DNA of 64,000 nt from Brevibacterium aurantiacum (lineage in GTDB: Bacteria; Actinomycetota; Actinomycetes; Actinomycetales; Brevibacteriaceae). Shown piece after piece: positions 1 to 8,700 of the stretch (positions are counted from its first letter, which is position 1; every line of letters starts with the position of its first letter). The translations under genes were made by a program, and so were the position numbers. The stretch spans positions 233,036 through 297,035 of the forward strand of contig NZ_VLTK01000006.1 of the NCBI RefSeq assembly GCF_007558825.1, written 5' to 3'. The notes under the pieces were generated by a model. That model worked only from the letters and a program-made list of their open reading frames with translations, did not search any database and was not told the DNA's origin.

Positions 1-160
1 CACGGAATACCCCGCCGAGGCGACCGACGTCCTCACCGAAGACCAGGACGTTCTCGTCTTCGCTCAGGCCGTCGCGCAGAGCCTGGTTGAGCGCTTTTGT
101 CATCGTCACCGAGACCGGCGTCGGAACATCCTCTGCCGTGGTGGCAGTGGTGACGGTCAT
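1..160 (-). CDS. 2-oxoacid dehydrogenase E1 beta subunit, N-terminal part (cut by window edge)
   Basis: Only the first 53 codons lie in the window. The frame reads MTVTTATTAEDVPTPVSVTM and continues to an ENVLVFGEDVGRLGGVFR-type stretch, the classic N-terminal block of E1 beta subunits of pyruvate or branched-chain 2-oxoacid dehydrogenases. E1 beta supplies the pyrimidine side of the thiamine-diphosphate site and pairs with E1 alpha. The ATG overlaps the E1 alpha stop as ATGA, so the two are translationally coupled. An E2 gene probably follows outside the window (inference). Pyruvate versus branched-chain substrate cannot be decided here. Confidence 0.9.
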   Translation of the reverse strand, partial: MTVTTATTAEDVPTPVSVTMTKALNQALRDGLSEDENVLVFGEDVGRLGGVFR

Positions 161-1269
161 GCCTGTGCCGCCGTTGCCAGCTCTGCCTCGAGCTTCGCCT
201 GCTGTGTGGCAAGGTTCGCGCGAGGGGTCGCATAGACGTAGGCGAAGAGTTCGCTCGGATCGACCGCGGCATCGGTGTTCATGGTGTCACGGACCGAGGT
301 GGCAAGCTCTTCGGCGCTCGCCGTGATCTCTGCGGCGGTCGCGTCATCGAGGACCCCGGCGGCGCGCAGGTGCTTCTCGAGGCGATCGATGGGATCGAAC
401 TGCTTCCAGTGCTCGACCTCTTCGGAGTCACGGTACTTCGTGGGATCATCGGAGTTGGTGTGCGATTCCATCCGGTAGGTCAGGCACTCGATGAGGGTCG
501 GGCCCTCGCCGTTGCGGGCGCGTTCGAGAGCCGCTGTGACGGCGGCGAACACAGCGGCGATGTCGTTGCCGTCGATCCGGAGGCCGGGCATTCCGTATCC
601 GGCGGCGCGGTCGGCGAGCATCGTCGCATTCGACTGTTCACGCAGCGGTGTCGAGATCGCATACTGGTTGTTCGCCAGCACGAAGACGGTCGGGGTCTGC
701 CATACCGAGGCGAAGTTGAAGGCCTCATGAGTGTCACCCTCACTGCTGGCGCCGTCGCCGAGGAAGGTCAGGGTGCAGGCGTCTTCGCCCTTGAGCTTGG
801 CGGCCATGGCGAAGCCGGTCGCGTGCAGAGTCTGCGTTGCCAGCGGTGTCGCCGCAGGTGAGGTGTGATACTCGTTCGGATCGAATCCACAGTGCCAGTC
901 GCCGCGGAAGGCGGAGAGGATCTCGGTCACGGGAACCCCGCGGGTCAACAGCGAGGCAGAGTCGCGGTAGGTGGGGAACAGCCAATCGCCCGGTGCCAGA
1001 GCAGTGGTGGCACCGACCTCGATGGCCTCCTGGCCGGCGGCAGACGGGTAGGTCGCGAGTCGTCCCTGCCTGGTCAGGTGGGTGACCTGAGCCTCGAACC
1101 GACGGACCTGCACCATCTTCTGGTAGAGCCCCAGGAGGGTGCGATCGCTGGGGATTGTCAGCCCATCGGTGGGGACATCGGTGGGCTGACCGTCTGCACC
1201 GATGAAGCTGACCGGCTGCAGCTGGGGCAATGAACGCTGAGAGCGGGAGGTGGGAACGTCAATGGTCAT
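157..1269 (-). CDS. pdhA: 2-oxoacid dehydrogenase E1 component, alpha subunit
   Basis: This 370-residue protein is a thiamine-diphosphate-dependent E1 alpha subunit. It decarboxylates a 2-oxoacid and passes the acyl group to the E2 lipoyl domain. The ThDP/Mg signature is present: GDGASSEGD starts at residue 171 and the closing Asn-Asn is at 200-201. The stretch HTNSDDPTKYR near residue 270 matches the phosphorylation-loop region of the family. Length is normal for the heterotetrameric type. The symbol is a family-level choice; a branched-chain enzyme (bkdA) is equally possible. It overlaps E1 beta by four bases downstream. The 174 bases upstream, to the next gene, show no clear regulatory site. 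Confidence 0.9.
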   Translation of the reverse strand: MTIDVPTSRSQRSLPQLQPVSFIGADGQPTDVPTDGLTIPSDRTLLGLYQKMVQVRRFEAQVTHLTRQGRLATYPSAAGQEAIEVGATTALAPGDWLFPTYRDSASLLTRGVPVTEILSAFRGDWHCGFDPNEYHTSPAATPLATQTLHATGFAMAAKLKGEDACTLTFLGDGASSEGDTHEAFNFASVWQTPTVFVLANNQYAISTPLREQSNATMLADRAAGYGMPGLRIDGNDIAAVFAAVTAALERARNGEGPTLIECLTYRMESHTNSDDPTKYRDSEEVEHWKQFDPIDRLEKHLRAAGVLDDATAAEITASAEELATSVRDTMNTDAAVDPSELFAYVYATPRANLATQQAKLEAELATAAQA

Positions 1270-1443
1270 GACCCCATGGTGGCGTGACCCGCATCACCGA
1301 TCCAGGGTCTGCGAGCAGGTCCGGACGGGGGTGCCACTTGTGTCGGGAAGAGTGGACGAAGTGCTCGGTTGCCCCGTGGGCAGAGGGACGTTTGGCCCGG
1401 GTGGTGGACGCAGGTTTCGGGGATCGAACTCAGTCTTCGTTGG

Positions 1444-2019
1444 TCAGATCTCGCCCCACCGGTAGCCGCGTGAGGTGAATGCCTCGGCGACCTTGTCCTT
1501 CTTCCCTTCGACGTCGCCCCTGTACGCCTGGTGTCCCCCTTGTGTGAGGATGGTCAGCTTGCCGTCGTCGAAATAGGCGGTCGAGAACGAGGCCCGGGTG
1601 ATCCGCAATGGGTGATCATCGGCTCTGCCGATGACGATCTCGTCATCGGCGACGGCCAGGGGAGTGGTCGAGACGCTGATGACGACAGCGGTGATCACGC
1701 CGAGGACGGCGCCGATGATCGGACGGGCGATGACGACCCAGGCCTGGTCGAACTTACTCAGCTTCTCGATGACGTCTCCGAACGGGATCGGGAACCGCGC
1801 CGCGAAGGCCCCCACTGCCGGGAGAAAGAATCCGAGGGCGATGCCGACGCCCACGCAGACGACGCCGACGACGAGGATGTCGGCCCGGCTCAGTGCGAAC
1901 ACCTCGGCGGACGTGCGCGCTGCGGAACTGCTGTTCATGGTGTTCCCTGTGGAGCCGCCGTCCGAGGTCGGATCCCTGTGTGTCTCTGTGTGATCGATGT
2001 CGTGATCGCGCTTTGCCAT
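1444..2019 (-). CDS. Two-TM membrane protein, YqeB-like
   Basis: A 191-residue protein with a hydrophilic His/Asp-rich N-terminus, two hydrophobic segments (about residues 46-74 and 92-116), and a soluble C-terminal domain of about 70 residues rich in beta strands that ends RGYRWGEI. This layout resembles actinobacterial YqeB-family proteins with a PH-like tail, but I recognise it only loosely. The ATG at 2019 is preceded by GGAGTAGGACC, a good ribosome site; an internal ATG at residue 28 is possible. It is divergent from a TetR gene, with a short palindrome between them, so it may be that regulator's target. No enzymatic motif is visible. Confidence 0.7.
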   Translation of the reverse strand: MAKRDHDIDHTETHRDPTSDGGSTGNTMNSSSAARTSAEVFALSRADILVVGVVCVGVGIALGFFLPAVGAFAARFPIPFGDVIEKLSKFDQAWVVIARPIIGAVLGVITAVVISVSTTPLAVADDEIVIGRADDHPLRITRASFSTAYFDDGKLTILTQGGHQAYRGDVEGKKDKVAEAFTSRGYRWGEI

Positions 2020-2108
2020 GGTCCTACTCCGAGTTATGTTCCAGCGCTTCTCGATGTCGTCGAGCTTGAGGAGTGCTGGTATGTCGAATTCCTATGTGGG
2101 ATAAAATT

Positions 2109-2123
2109 GTACCAAAGTGGAAC
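2109..2123. promoter_or_regulatory. Possible TetR operator between divergent genes
   Basis: The sequence GTACCA-AAG-TGGAAC is an inverted repeat (five of six positions per arm) in the 170-bp gap between the membrane protein gene and the TetR gene. A second GTACCA follows about 14 bases later. Position and form suit autoregulation by the neighbouring TetR protein, but the arms are short. Confidence 0.35.
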
Positions 2124-2219
2124 ACGCATGTACCACAATGAATGTGATCGGGCATGATGGGTTGAAGCCAAGGCTGGCCGAAGGGGTGAGTGGTTGTGGT
2201 GAGTTCAGGGGGCAGGGGA

Positions 2220-2849
2220 ATGCGCCGGCTGGGGAAAGATGCCCTGGTAGCAGAGGCGATGTCGGTGCTGGCCGAGAATTCTCGGGCGTCGATGATCGAG
2301 ATTGCGAATGAGATCGGCGTCGGGCGGACGACTCTCTATCGGCACTTCGGTGACCGCGAAACCTTGATCGCCGAGGTGGCGCGGCAGGGGGCACGCCGGT
2401 TCATGGATGCCCTCGTGAGCGCTCGCCCTCACGTCGGCCCCGGTCTCGAAGCCGTGGAGCGCGTATGTGCACAGCTGTTCACCATCCCCGATGCCCTCAC
2501 CCTCATGTTTGCCGACAACCCGATCATCACCGACGACTCCTTCGCCGAGGCTGCACCTGAGCGTCAGGGTGAGGCGGACGGCGAACCGAGCGCCGATGCT
2601 GCGGGCTTCGACACGTCGACGCCGGGTGAGCGGGACCCCCTGGAGGCGGTGATCGGCAGGGGCCAGGCCGATGGGTCCATCGCCCCTGATCTGCCGGTCG
2701 AATGGGCCGCGATGTATGTCTTCCTGACCATCGGCTCGGGGCACCTCTTCGATGTGAGTTCTCGTTCTGGACGTCGAGACCCAGGAAACCGCGCCCTAGC
2801 TCTTGACCTGACGATCCGGGCAGTCAGGAAAACACTGAGCGCAACGTAG
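2220..2849 (+). CDS. TetR/AcrR family transcriptional regulator
   Basis: A regulator of about 209 residues. The N-terminal helix-turn-helix reads MIEIANEIGVGRTTLYRHFG (residues 25-44), the standard TetR DNA-binding core. The C-terminal ligand-binding half carries a Glu/Gly/Asp-rich loop near residues 110-130 and has no recognisable ligand signature. The ATG at 2220 follows AGGGGGCAGGGG; an in-frame GTG at 2190, preceded by AAGGGGTGA, would add ten residues. It is divergent from the membrane protein at 1444-2019, its likely target. The effector is unknown. Confidence 0.85.
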   Translation: MRRLGKDALVAEAMSVLAENSRASMIEIANEIGVGRTTLYRHFGDRETLIAEVARQGARRFMDALVSARPHVGPGLEAVERVCAQLFTIPDALTLMFADNPIITDDSFAEAAPERQGEADGEPSADAAGFDTSTPGERDPLEAVIGRGQADGSIAPDLPVEWAAMYVFLTIGSGHLFDVSSRSGRRDPGNRALALDLTIRAVRKTLSAT

Positions 2850-2923
2850 GGCCTCCTCGGCGACGAACATCGCGGTGTTGGGCGACGAAAGCCGCGAATG
2901 ATCAGTTGTGAGCCGCTCCTAAC

Positions 2924-2942
2924 TTAGGTTAGGCTGACCTCT
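2924..2942. promoter_or_regulatory. IdeR/DtxR-type iron box
   Basis: TTAGGTTAGGCTGACCTCT closely matches the 19-bp actinobacterial iron-regulator consensus TTAGGTTAGSCTAACCTAA. It lies about 107 bases upstream of the siderophore flavoprotein start. Iron-loaded IdeR/DmdR binding here would repress the two-gene operon; derepression under iron limitation follows from known biology of the family. Confidence 0.85.
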
Positions 2943-3049
2943 GAGACTCAAGGGGCATCTGTGTGCATGAAGGCGGTTGACACCTGCTTGAAGCTGCGAA
3001 CCCCTGGTCTCGATGTTTCATCCGTCAAGAGACCCTCGGAGCCGAATTC

Positions 3050-5008
3050 ATGCCGCGTACTTCCAGGCCCATGCAGGTGTTGCCGATCGTCCTGCGTGAG
3101 GTGGAAGTCACCGGCATCGCGGATATCACGCCGAACATGCGGCGCCTGACAGTAGCGGGCGACCAATTGTCGGCAGGTGTGGTGAACGGGATGCCGCGGC
3201 CGCAATTCCACTCCGAGGGTTTCGGCGATCACGTGAAGCTCGTCATACCGACTCCCGAGACCGAATCCCTTGACATCGGTGAGCAGGGGGAGTTCCGGTT
3301 CAATTGGAACCGAGAAGCTCTCCGTTTCACCCGCGATTACACGGTCAGCAGTGTCGATGCAGATTCGAATTCGTTTACCGTTGACGTCGTCCGTCACGAC
3401 TCGGGCCTTGCCGCTGAGTGGGCCTTCAGCGCCTCTGTCGGCGACTCTCTGAAGTTCGCGGGCCCGAAGACCAGCGCCGGCATCAGCGAAGGCATCGACT
3501 TCCACCTGCTCGTGGCCGATGAGACCGCCCTGCCCGCAGTTCGCCGCTGGCTCGAGACCGCACCTGTCGGAACTAGCGGACACGTCATCGTCGAGGTCCC
3601 GACCGCCGAGGACATCCAGGAGATCTCCACCGCCGCAGACGTCGAGATCGATTGGCTGATCCGCAGCGGCACCTCTCCTGGGGACTCCACCCTCATGTAT
3701 GAGGCCGTGAAGAACCTGGTTCTCCCGGTCGGGCGAACCTACGCGTGGTGCGCAGGCGAGGCCCTGACCATCGCGCCCATCCGCCGTCACCTGCGCCGCG
3801 AACTCGGCCTGCCCAAGGAGGACGTCGAAGTGATCGGGTATTGGCGCAAGGTATCCGCCGTCACGAAGACCGGGTCGGCATCGGGCGAGATTGCTGGAGA
3901 TGCCACGAGCGAAACCGTCACCTCTCAAACCGCTGGCTCCCAGGCCGCCACCTCCCAAGCCGCTGCGTCCGACGGTGTGACCACCGCAGGCGGCGATGAG
4001 GTCGCGGACGTGTCCGAAAGCAGCCAGAGCATCGTCGGCAACGTCCACGAGATGACCGAGATGCTGCCCCCGATCATCACTCGGATCGCGGTCACTCTCG
4101 GCATCGGCGATCTCGTGGCAGGAGGAATCACCACCGCCGAGGCGATCGCCACGGCGGCCGGCATCGATACCGAAGGCGCACGCGTCGTCCTCACTGCGAT
4201 GTGTGCTCTCGGACTCCTCGAACGTGACGGTGCAACGTATCGCAACACCCAGGCCGGTGCGGTGCTCATCGGTGACGGCGCAGGGGACGGACTCAATCTC
4301 GACGATCCAGCAATTCGAGATCTGTTCTCAATCGTCAATCTGCTCGACGTTCTCAGGAACGGACATGGCGACAAGCCCGCACCCGCCTCGGCGGGCAAGG
4401 CTCTGACCCCGGCGGGCGAGGTTCTGACCCCGACGCTGAAGGCTCCCACCTGGAGGGCCCAGCGTGGAGTCGATGCCGCCCTCGACACCGCTCACCGATC
4501 TCACACCCTCGATCACCTGCGCTACGTCCTCGATATCATCCTCGAGCTCGAGCCCATTGCCACAGCTGCAAGCGTTGCCCTGGCGGGTGATGTCGAAGCC
4601 GAGGTGTCGGCCGCCCTCACGCGCAAGGCATCGGAGTCCGACCGGAGCGTCCACATTCCCGGCACCGCCAGCGTCGGCGGCGATCAGCCCTGGCCAGTCG
4701 TCGACTGCACCCTGATGCTCGCGGGCCTGACCGGACGCTGCCGCACAGAAGCACAGGCTCTCCTGGCACGCATCCTCGAATCCAGCGCCAGCATCGTGAT
4801 CGTCGAACCCCTCACCGATGAGGCCGAGCGCGATGATCATCAGGCAGAAGAGCTCGTCGCAACATACGCCATGACAGGCAATGCGTCATGGACGAGCGAG
4901 GAGCTGCGCGAATGTCTCAGCGATCTCGGCGTCGCTGCGGTCGAGGTCGTCGACATCGGGTGGGGGTTCGGACGCTTCCGCAGCGCCGTCATCGCCCGCA
5001 TGGCCTGA
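3050..5008 (+). CDS. Siderophore-interacting flavoprotein fused to a degenerate methyltransferase-fold domain
   Basis: This 652-residue protein has two parts. Residues 10-270 form a siderophore-interacting (SIP/ViuB-type) ferric reductase: FAD contact RDYTVSSVD at 95-103, the NAD(P)H-side WCAGE at 233-237, and the closing GYW at 263-265. A Ser/Ala/Thr-rich linker (about 278-327) leads to a winged-helix dimerisation domain (about 328-406) like that of class-2 O-methyltransferases, then a domain whose end (IVIVEPLTDEA, then WTSEELRECLSDLG) fits the family. The glycine-rich SAM loop is missing, so methylation is unlikely. SIP proteins release iron from imported siderophores by reduction. Typical SIPs are about 280 residues, so the extension is unusual. 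ATG at 3050 follows GGAG. Confidence 0.85.
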   Translation: MPRTSRPMQVLPIVLREVEVTGIADITPNMRRLTVAGDQLSAGVVNGMPRPQFHSEGFGDHVKLVIPTPETESLDIGEQGEFRFNWNREALRFTRDYTVSSVDADSNSFTVDVVRHDSGLAAEWAFSASVGDSLKFAGPKTSAGISEGIDFHLLVADETALPAVRRWLETAPVGTSGHVIVEVPTAEDIQEISTAADVEIDWLIRSGTSPGDSTLMYEAVKNLVLPVGRTYAWCAGEALTIAPIRRHLRRELGLPKEDVEVIGYWRKVSAVTKTGSASGEIAGDATSETVTSQTAGSQAATSQAAASDGVTTAGGDEVADVSESSQSIVGNVHEMTEMLPPIITRIAVTLGIGDLVAGGITTAEAIATAAGIDTEGARVVLTAMCALGLLERDGATYRNTQAGAVLIGDGAGDGLNLDDPAIRDLFSIVNLLDVLRNGHGDKPAPASAGKALTPAGEVLTPTLKAPTWRAQRGVDAALDTAHRSHTLDHLRYVLDIILELEPIATAASVALAGDVEAEVSAALTRKASESDRSVHIPGTASVGGDQPWPVVDCTLMLAGLTGRCRTEAQALLARILESSASIVIVEPLTDEAERDDHQAEELVATYAMTGNASWTSEELRECLSDLGVAAVEVVDIGWGFGRFRSAVIARMA

Positions 5009-5072
5009 ATCTTCCCTCTGCCCTAGAGGGTTCATCAGTCGCGAGCCACAGGCTCGACGTTGAAAGGAACAC

Positions 5073-6089
5073 ATGAAACTCAATCGCATCATCACAGCTG
5101 TGATCGCGTCAGTGGCGAGCGTCGGCCTCCTCGCCGGGTGCTCAGGCGATGGAAAAGGTGACTCCGAGGCCTCTGGCGGCGCCGAGACCCGCACTGTCAC
5201 TGATTCCAGCGGCGCCGACGTCGAAGTCCCTGCCGACCCGAAGAATGTGGCGACCCTGCACTACGCTGCGACCGAGACCCTCATGGACCTCGAACTGCCT
5301 CCCGTCGGGCAGGGCGGCTACCAAGAGCCCACCGTTCCCAAGGACTGGGTGGATGAACTCAGTGACATTCCGGTCGTGGCCCAGGAAGAGCCCGACCTGG
5401 AGAAGCTCGCCGAGGTGTCGCCCGACCTCATCCTCGCCCCCAACATCCTTGAGCCCGACATGATCACGCAGATGGAGGAGATCGCGCCGGTCTACCAATT
5501 CACCCTGCGCGGCGGCGACCGGGCGAACTGGCAGCAGCGAGTCCAAGAAGTCGCCGACGCCATCAACCAGACCGACCAGCTCGCGAAGCTCGATGCCGAC
5601 TTCGAAGCCGAACAGAAGCGGATCGCGAAGGAATACGGTGACGCCATCGAGGGCACGAAGCTCGGCGTCGTCTCCTCCTACGAAGACAACTCCGCCTATC
5701 TGTGGGGCAGTGAGAACATGGTCAGTTCCCTCTTCACGCCACTCGGATTCGACTGGTCGGCCAAAGAGGATGAGTCCATCAAGAAGTACGCGAAAGCCAC
5801 TCAGGGCGGAAATAAGTCGGGCATCAAAGAGCCGGAGGCACAGATCTCGATGGAGGTCCTCGACAAGAGCCTGTCCGATGCCGACATCATCTTCGTCACC
5901 TCGAATATGCGCGGAGAGTACGACGAACTGACACAGAAGATGCTCGACTCTGCGGTGTTCAAAGATCTGCCTGCAGCCAAGGCTGGGCACGTCTACCCGC
6001 ACGGCAAGGCCACGATCGCCGGATACGCCGATGCGAAGTACGGAGTGGACATGGCCGAGAAGGCGATCCGGGACTACCAGAAGGGCTGA
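5073..6089 (+). CDS. Iron-siderophore ABC transporter substrate-binding lipoprotein
   Basis: A 338-residue FecB/FepB-type binding protein. The N-terminus is a lipoprotein signal: a basic start, a hydrophobic core and lipobox LLAGC with the modified cysteine at residue 23. The mature part holds the usual two-lobed periplasmic-binding pattern, with PKNVATLHYAATETLMDLEL early and GHVYPHGKATIAGY near the end. It captures ferric siderophore for an ABC importer. No permease or ATPase gene follows, so the rest of the importer must be encoded elsewhere. It lies 64 bases after the siderophore flavoprotein and is likely co-transcribed under the same iron box. GAAAGGAAC precedes the ATG. Confidence 0.92.
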   Translation: MKLNRIITAVIASVASVGLLAGCSGDGKGDSEASGGAETRTVTDSSGADVEVPADPKNVATLHYAATETLMDLELPPVGQGGYQEPTVPKDWVDELSDIPVVAQEEPDLEKLAEVSPDLILAPNILEPDMITQMEEIAPVYQFTLRGGDRANWQQRVQEVADAINQTDQLAKLDADFEAEQKRIAKEYGDAIEGTKLGVVSSYEDNSAYLWGSENMVSSLFTPLGFDWSAKEDESIKKYAKATQGGNKSGIKEPEAQISMEVLDKSLSDADIIFVTSNMRGEYDELTQKMLDSAVFKDLPAAKAGHVYPHGKATIAGYADAKYGVDMAEKAIRDYQKG

Positions 6090-6098
6090 GCCCGAGGA

Positions 6099-6596
6099 TC
6101 AGTGACCCGAACCGGGACGGTGTCCTTCCGCCTCATCGAGGATGAGCAGCGAGCGGGAGGAGACCACACCCGGAACTTCGTGGATCCTGCGCAGAATGAC
6201 CTGGGACAGTGCAGTGTTGTCGGGGGCATTCACGGTCACCAGGGCATCGATGTCACCGCTGACGGCTTGGACCTTCTCGACGAACGGCAGTTCGGCGAGG
6301 TCATCTCGCACCCCTGGCCACGGCCGATCACCGATCTTGACGACGACCACAGCGGTCACGGTCATTCCGAGGGCGCTGCGGTCCACCTCGGCGGTGAATT
6401 TTCTGATCGCTCCGGATTCGACGAGCAGGGAGAACCGCTTGTGGGCGGCCGATCGCGAGATGTGCACCTGCTCGGCCAGCTGGCGGACGCTCAGGCGCGA
6501 GTCGTCGACAAGGGCAGCGATGATGCTGCGGTCGATGTCGTCGAGGTCGAATGCCACGAGGCGCTCCTTCAGCGTTGATGCGGGCGTCGGACTCAC
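6099..6596 (-). CDS. Lrp/AsnC family transcriptional regulator
   Basis: A 165-residue protein with an AsnC-type helix-turn-helix (LDDIDRSIIAALVDDSRLSV followed by RQLAEQVHISRSAAHKR, about residues 18-55) and a C-terminal RAM/ligand-sensing domain with VQAVSGDIDALVTVNAPD. Such proteins respond to amino acids. It ends nine bases from the siderophore-binding protein stop (convergent) and starts 328 bases from etfB on the other strand, so it could control etf transcription, but the palindrome there looks TetR-like. Target and effector are unknown. Confidence 0.88.
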   Translation of the reverse strand: MSPTPASTLKERLVAFDLDDIDRSIIAALVDDSRLSVRQLAEQVHISRSAAHKRFSLLVESGAIRKFTAEVDRSALGMTVTAVVVVKIGDRPWPGVRDDLAELPFVEKVQAVSGDIDALVTVNAPDNTALSQVILRRIHEVPGVVSSRSLLILDEAEGHRPGSGH

Positions 6597-6924
6597 CGGG
6601 TCGCTTCCGTTCCCAAGGGCAGTCGTTGCCTGGTCACGGTCGGTGGCTCCATTCTAGGGCCCGTTCCTTGAGCGCGCTCTCACTCCTTCTGCAATCGCTT
6701 GAGTCGCCACGATGAGGGCGCAATCGGTCTGTGCGGGTAGAATTTGTTCGAACGTTCGTACAATAAGCATGTTAGCTGCAGCACACAGGAAGTAAGATGT
6801 CTGACTGAGTACTTTTCCGGGCTTCCTCGCGGACCCGGGTGTCGGACGAGAACGTGCTGACTGTAGATTATGAGGCAGAAGTCTCATTTGCAGATGAATT
6901 GCCTCACGGAAATAGGAGTCATCC
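6597..6924. other. 328-bp divergent intergenic region upstream of etfB
   Basis: Between the Lrp/AsnC gene and etfB. It holds one strong palindrome at 6744-6763 overlapping a TACAAT -10-like hexamer (6759-6764), then a leader of about 160 bases. The leader contains a GGAAG followed by a three-codon reading frame (ATG TCT GAC TGA) near 6797 and a small CCGGG/CCCGG hairpin. No gene is supported inside it. Confidence 0.6.
6744..6763. promoter_or_regulatory. Operator-like palindrome overlapping the etfB promoter
   Basis: TTGTTCGAACGTTCGTACAA is a 20-bp palindrome with one mismatched pair. Its right arm contains TACAAT, a good -10 hexamer for a promoter reading toward etfB. Size and symmetry suit a TetR-type repressor. 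The cognate repressor is not obvious: the adjacent regulator is Lrp/AsnC. Confidence 0.6.
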
Positions 6925-7701
6925 TTGAAGATCGCGGTGTTGGTCAAAGAGGTCCCGGACACATACGGGGATCGGAAACTGAATTTGGAGACCGGTTTGG
7001 CGGATCGTTCCGCTTCGGAAGCGGTCCTCGACGAAATCGGCGAGCGTGCCCTCGAAGTCGCTCTCTCGTATAAGGATGGCAGCGACGGAACCGAGGTGAC
7101 CGTCATTTCGATGGCACCCGACACCGCGACCGCCACGATTCGCAAGGGCCTGGCCATGGGCGCAGACAACGCCGTGCACGTGTCTGACGAGGAGCTCCTC
7201 GGTGCCGATCTCGGCCTCACCGCCGAAGTCCTGGCAGCAGCCATTCGCCGTGGCGGCTTCGACCTCGTCGTGACCGGCAACGTCTCCACCGACGGCAACG
7301 GCGGCATGATTCCCGCAATGCTCGGCGAGCACCTGGACTTCCCGCACGTGACCGGCCTGACCTCGGTTGAGATCAGCGACGGCAAGGTAGCAGGAACCCG
7401 CGGAGTCGAGGGCGGCAAGCAGGAAGTCAGCGCGCAGCTTCCAGCCGTCATCTCCATCACCGAGGCGCTTCCCGAGGCCCGGTTCCCGAACTTCAAGGGC
7501 ATCATGGCGGCCAAGAAGAAGCCGTTCGAGGTCATCAGCCTGTCCGACCTCGAGGTCGATGCCAACGACCAGTCCACAGCACGATCGATCATGGTCACGG
7601 TGGCCGAGAAGCCGCCGCGTGAAGCCGGAGAGAAGATCGTCGACGAAGGTAACGGCGGAGCAGATCTCGCCGAATACCTCATCAAGAACCGCTTGGCCTA
7701 A
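6925..7701 (+). CDS. etfB: Electron transfer flavoprotein subunit beta
   Basis: A 258-residue EtfB with the family start [18 protein letters not shown], the [10 protein letters not shown] adenine-nucleotide region, and [20 protein letters not shown]. EtfB binds AMP and, with EtfA, carries electrons from acyl-CoA and N-methyl-amine dehydrogenases to the respiratory chain. The start is TTG at 6925, preceded by AGGAG at 6914-6918; no ATG fits. It is first in etfB-etfA-cytochrome; the gap to etfA is 11 bases. Confidence 0.96.
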   Translation: MKIAVLVKEVPDTYGDRKLNLETGLADRSASEAVLDEIGERALEVALSYKDGSDGTEVTVISMAPDTATATIRKGLAMGADNAVHVSDEELLGADLGLTAEVLAAAIRRGGFDLVVTGNVSTDGNGGMIPAMLGEHLDFPHVTGLTSVEISDGKVAGTRGVEGGKQEVSAQLPAVISITEALPEARFPNFKGIMAAKKKPFEVISLSDLEVDANDQSTARSIMVTVAEKPPREAGEKIVDEGNGGADLAEYLIKNRLA

Positions 7702-7712
7702 GGAGAATCGAT

Positions 7713-8699
7713 ATGTCCGAATTCCCACAAGACTCCATTCTCGCCGTCCTCACCGCCGATGCCGAAGGTCAGCTGGAGAAGCCTGCCGCTGAGCTGCTCG
7801 GCGGCGCCGGTGAGATCGGTTCGCCTGTCGCGCTGGTCCTTGCACCTGCCGGCCAGGGCGAGGCAGCTGCGCAGCAGGCCGCATCTTTGGGCGCCGTGCA
7901 GGTTCTCACCGCCGAGGTGCCCGAGGGCAACTCAGCTCTCGGAACCTTCGCAGTCGACGCCCTGGGTGCTGCGAGCGATCTCGTCGCCCCCGACGCCGTC
8001 CTCCTCTCGCACTCGATCGACGGGCGCGACATCGCCGCACGCTTCGCGGTCCGCAGCGGTTCGGCTCTGTCCGTCGATGCCCTGGGTGTCGAGCGTGACA
8101 GCGAAGGCGTCGTGGCCAACCACTCCGTCTACGGTGGCGGCTACACCGCATCGTCGGCACCGACTTTCGGCGCCCCGGTCATCACCGTTCGTCAGGGATC
8201 CATCGAGACCCGTGGCGAAGCACAGTCGGCGAACTCTCAGGCTCTCGAGGTTGCCGATTCCGGCAAGCGCTCGGCCCAGATCGACTCCTTCGATGCCGTC
8301 GTCGAGACCTCATCTCGACCCGAGCTGCGCGGTGCCTCGAAGGTCGTCTCCGGTGGCCGCGGTGTCGGCTCAGAGGAGTCCTTCGAACTCGTCGGCGAAC
8401 TCGCCGATGTCCTCGGTGCCGCAGTCGGTGCCTCACGCGCGGCCGTCGATGCCGGCTACATCGCCCAGTCCCATCAGGTCGGACAGACCGGTGTCTCCGT
8501 GTCGCCGCAGCTCTACGTGGCACTCGGCATCTCCGGCGCGATCCAGCACAAGGCCGGCATGCAGACTTCGAAGACCATCGTCGCTGTGAACAAGGACGGC
8601 GAAGCGCCGATCTTCGACATCGCCGATTACGGCGTCGTCGGCGACCTGTTCAAGGTCGTCCCGCAGTCGATCGAGACCTTGAAAGCGAAACAGTCCTGA
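7713..8699 (+). CDS. etfA: Electron transfer flavoprotein subunit alpha
   Basis: A 328-residue EtfA. The C-terminal FAD-binding domain is clear: [40 protein letters not shown], then [20 protein letters not shown] residues (here [20 protein letters not shown]). The FAD in this subunit exchanges electrons with partner dehydrogenases. AAGGAG precedes the ATG. Its stop is separated by a single base from the next ATG, so the large repeat cytochrome is probably translated by coupling to etfA. Confidence 0.96.
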   Translation: MSEFPQDSILAVLTADAEGQLEKPAAELLGGAGEIGSPVALVLAPAGQGEAAAQQAASLGAVQVLTAEVPEGNSALGTFAVDALGAASDLVAPDAVLLSHSIDGRDIAARFAVRSGSALSVDALGVERDSEGVVANHSVYGGGYTASSAPTFGAPVITVRQGSIETRGEAQSANSQALEVADSGKRSAQIDSFDAVVETSSRPELRGASKVVSGGRGVGSEESFELVGELADVLGAAVGASRAAVDAGYIAQSHQVGQTGVSVSPQLYVALGISGAIQHKAGMQTSKTIVAVNKDGEAPIFDIADYGVVGDLFKVVPQSIETLKAKQS

Positions 8700-8700
8700 T

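Noticed and set aside
2948..4048. A 366-codon minus-strand frame
   Set aside because: It lies opposite the siderophore flavoprotein and has a composition typical of antisense frames in GC-rich DNA.
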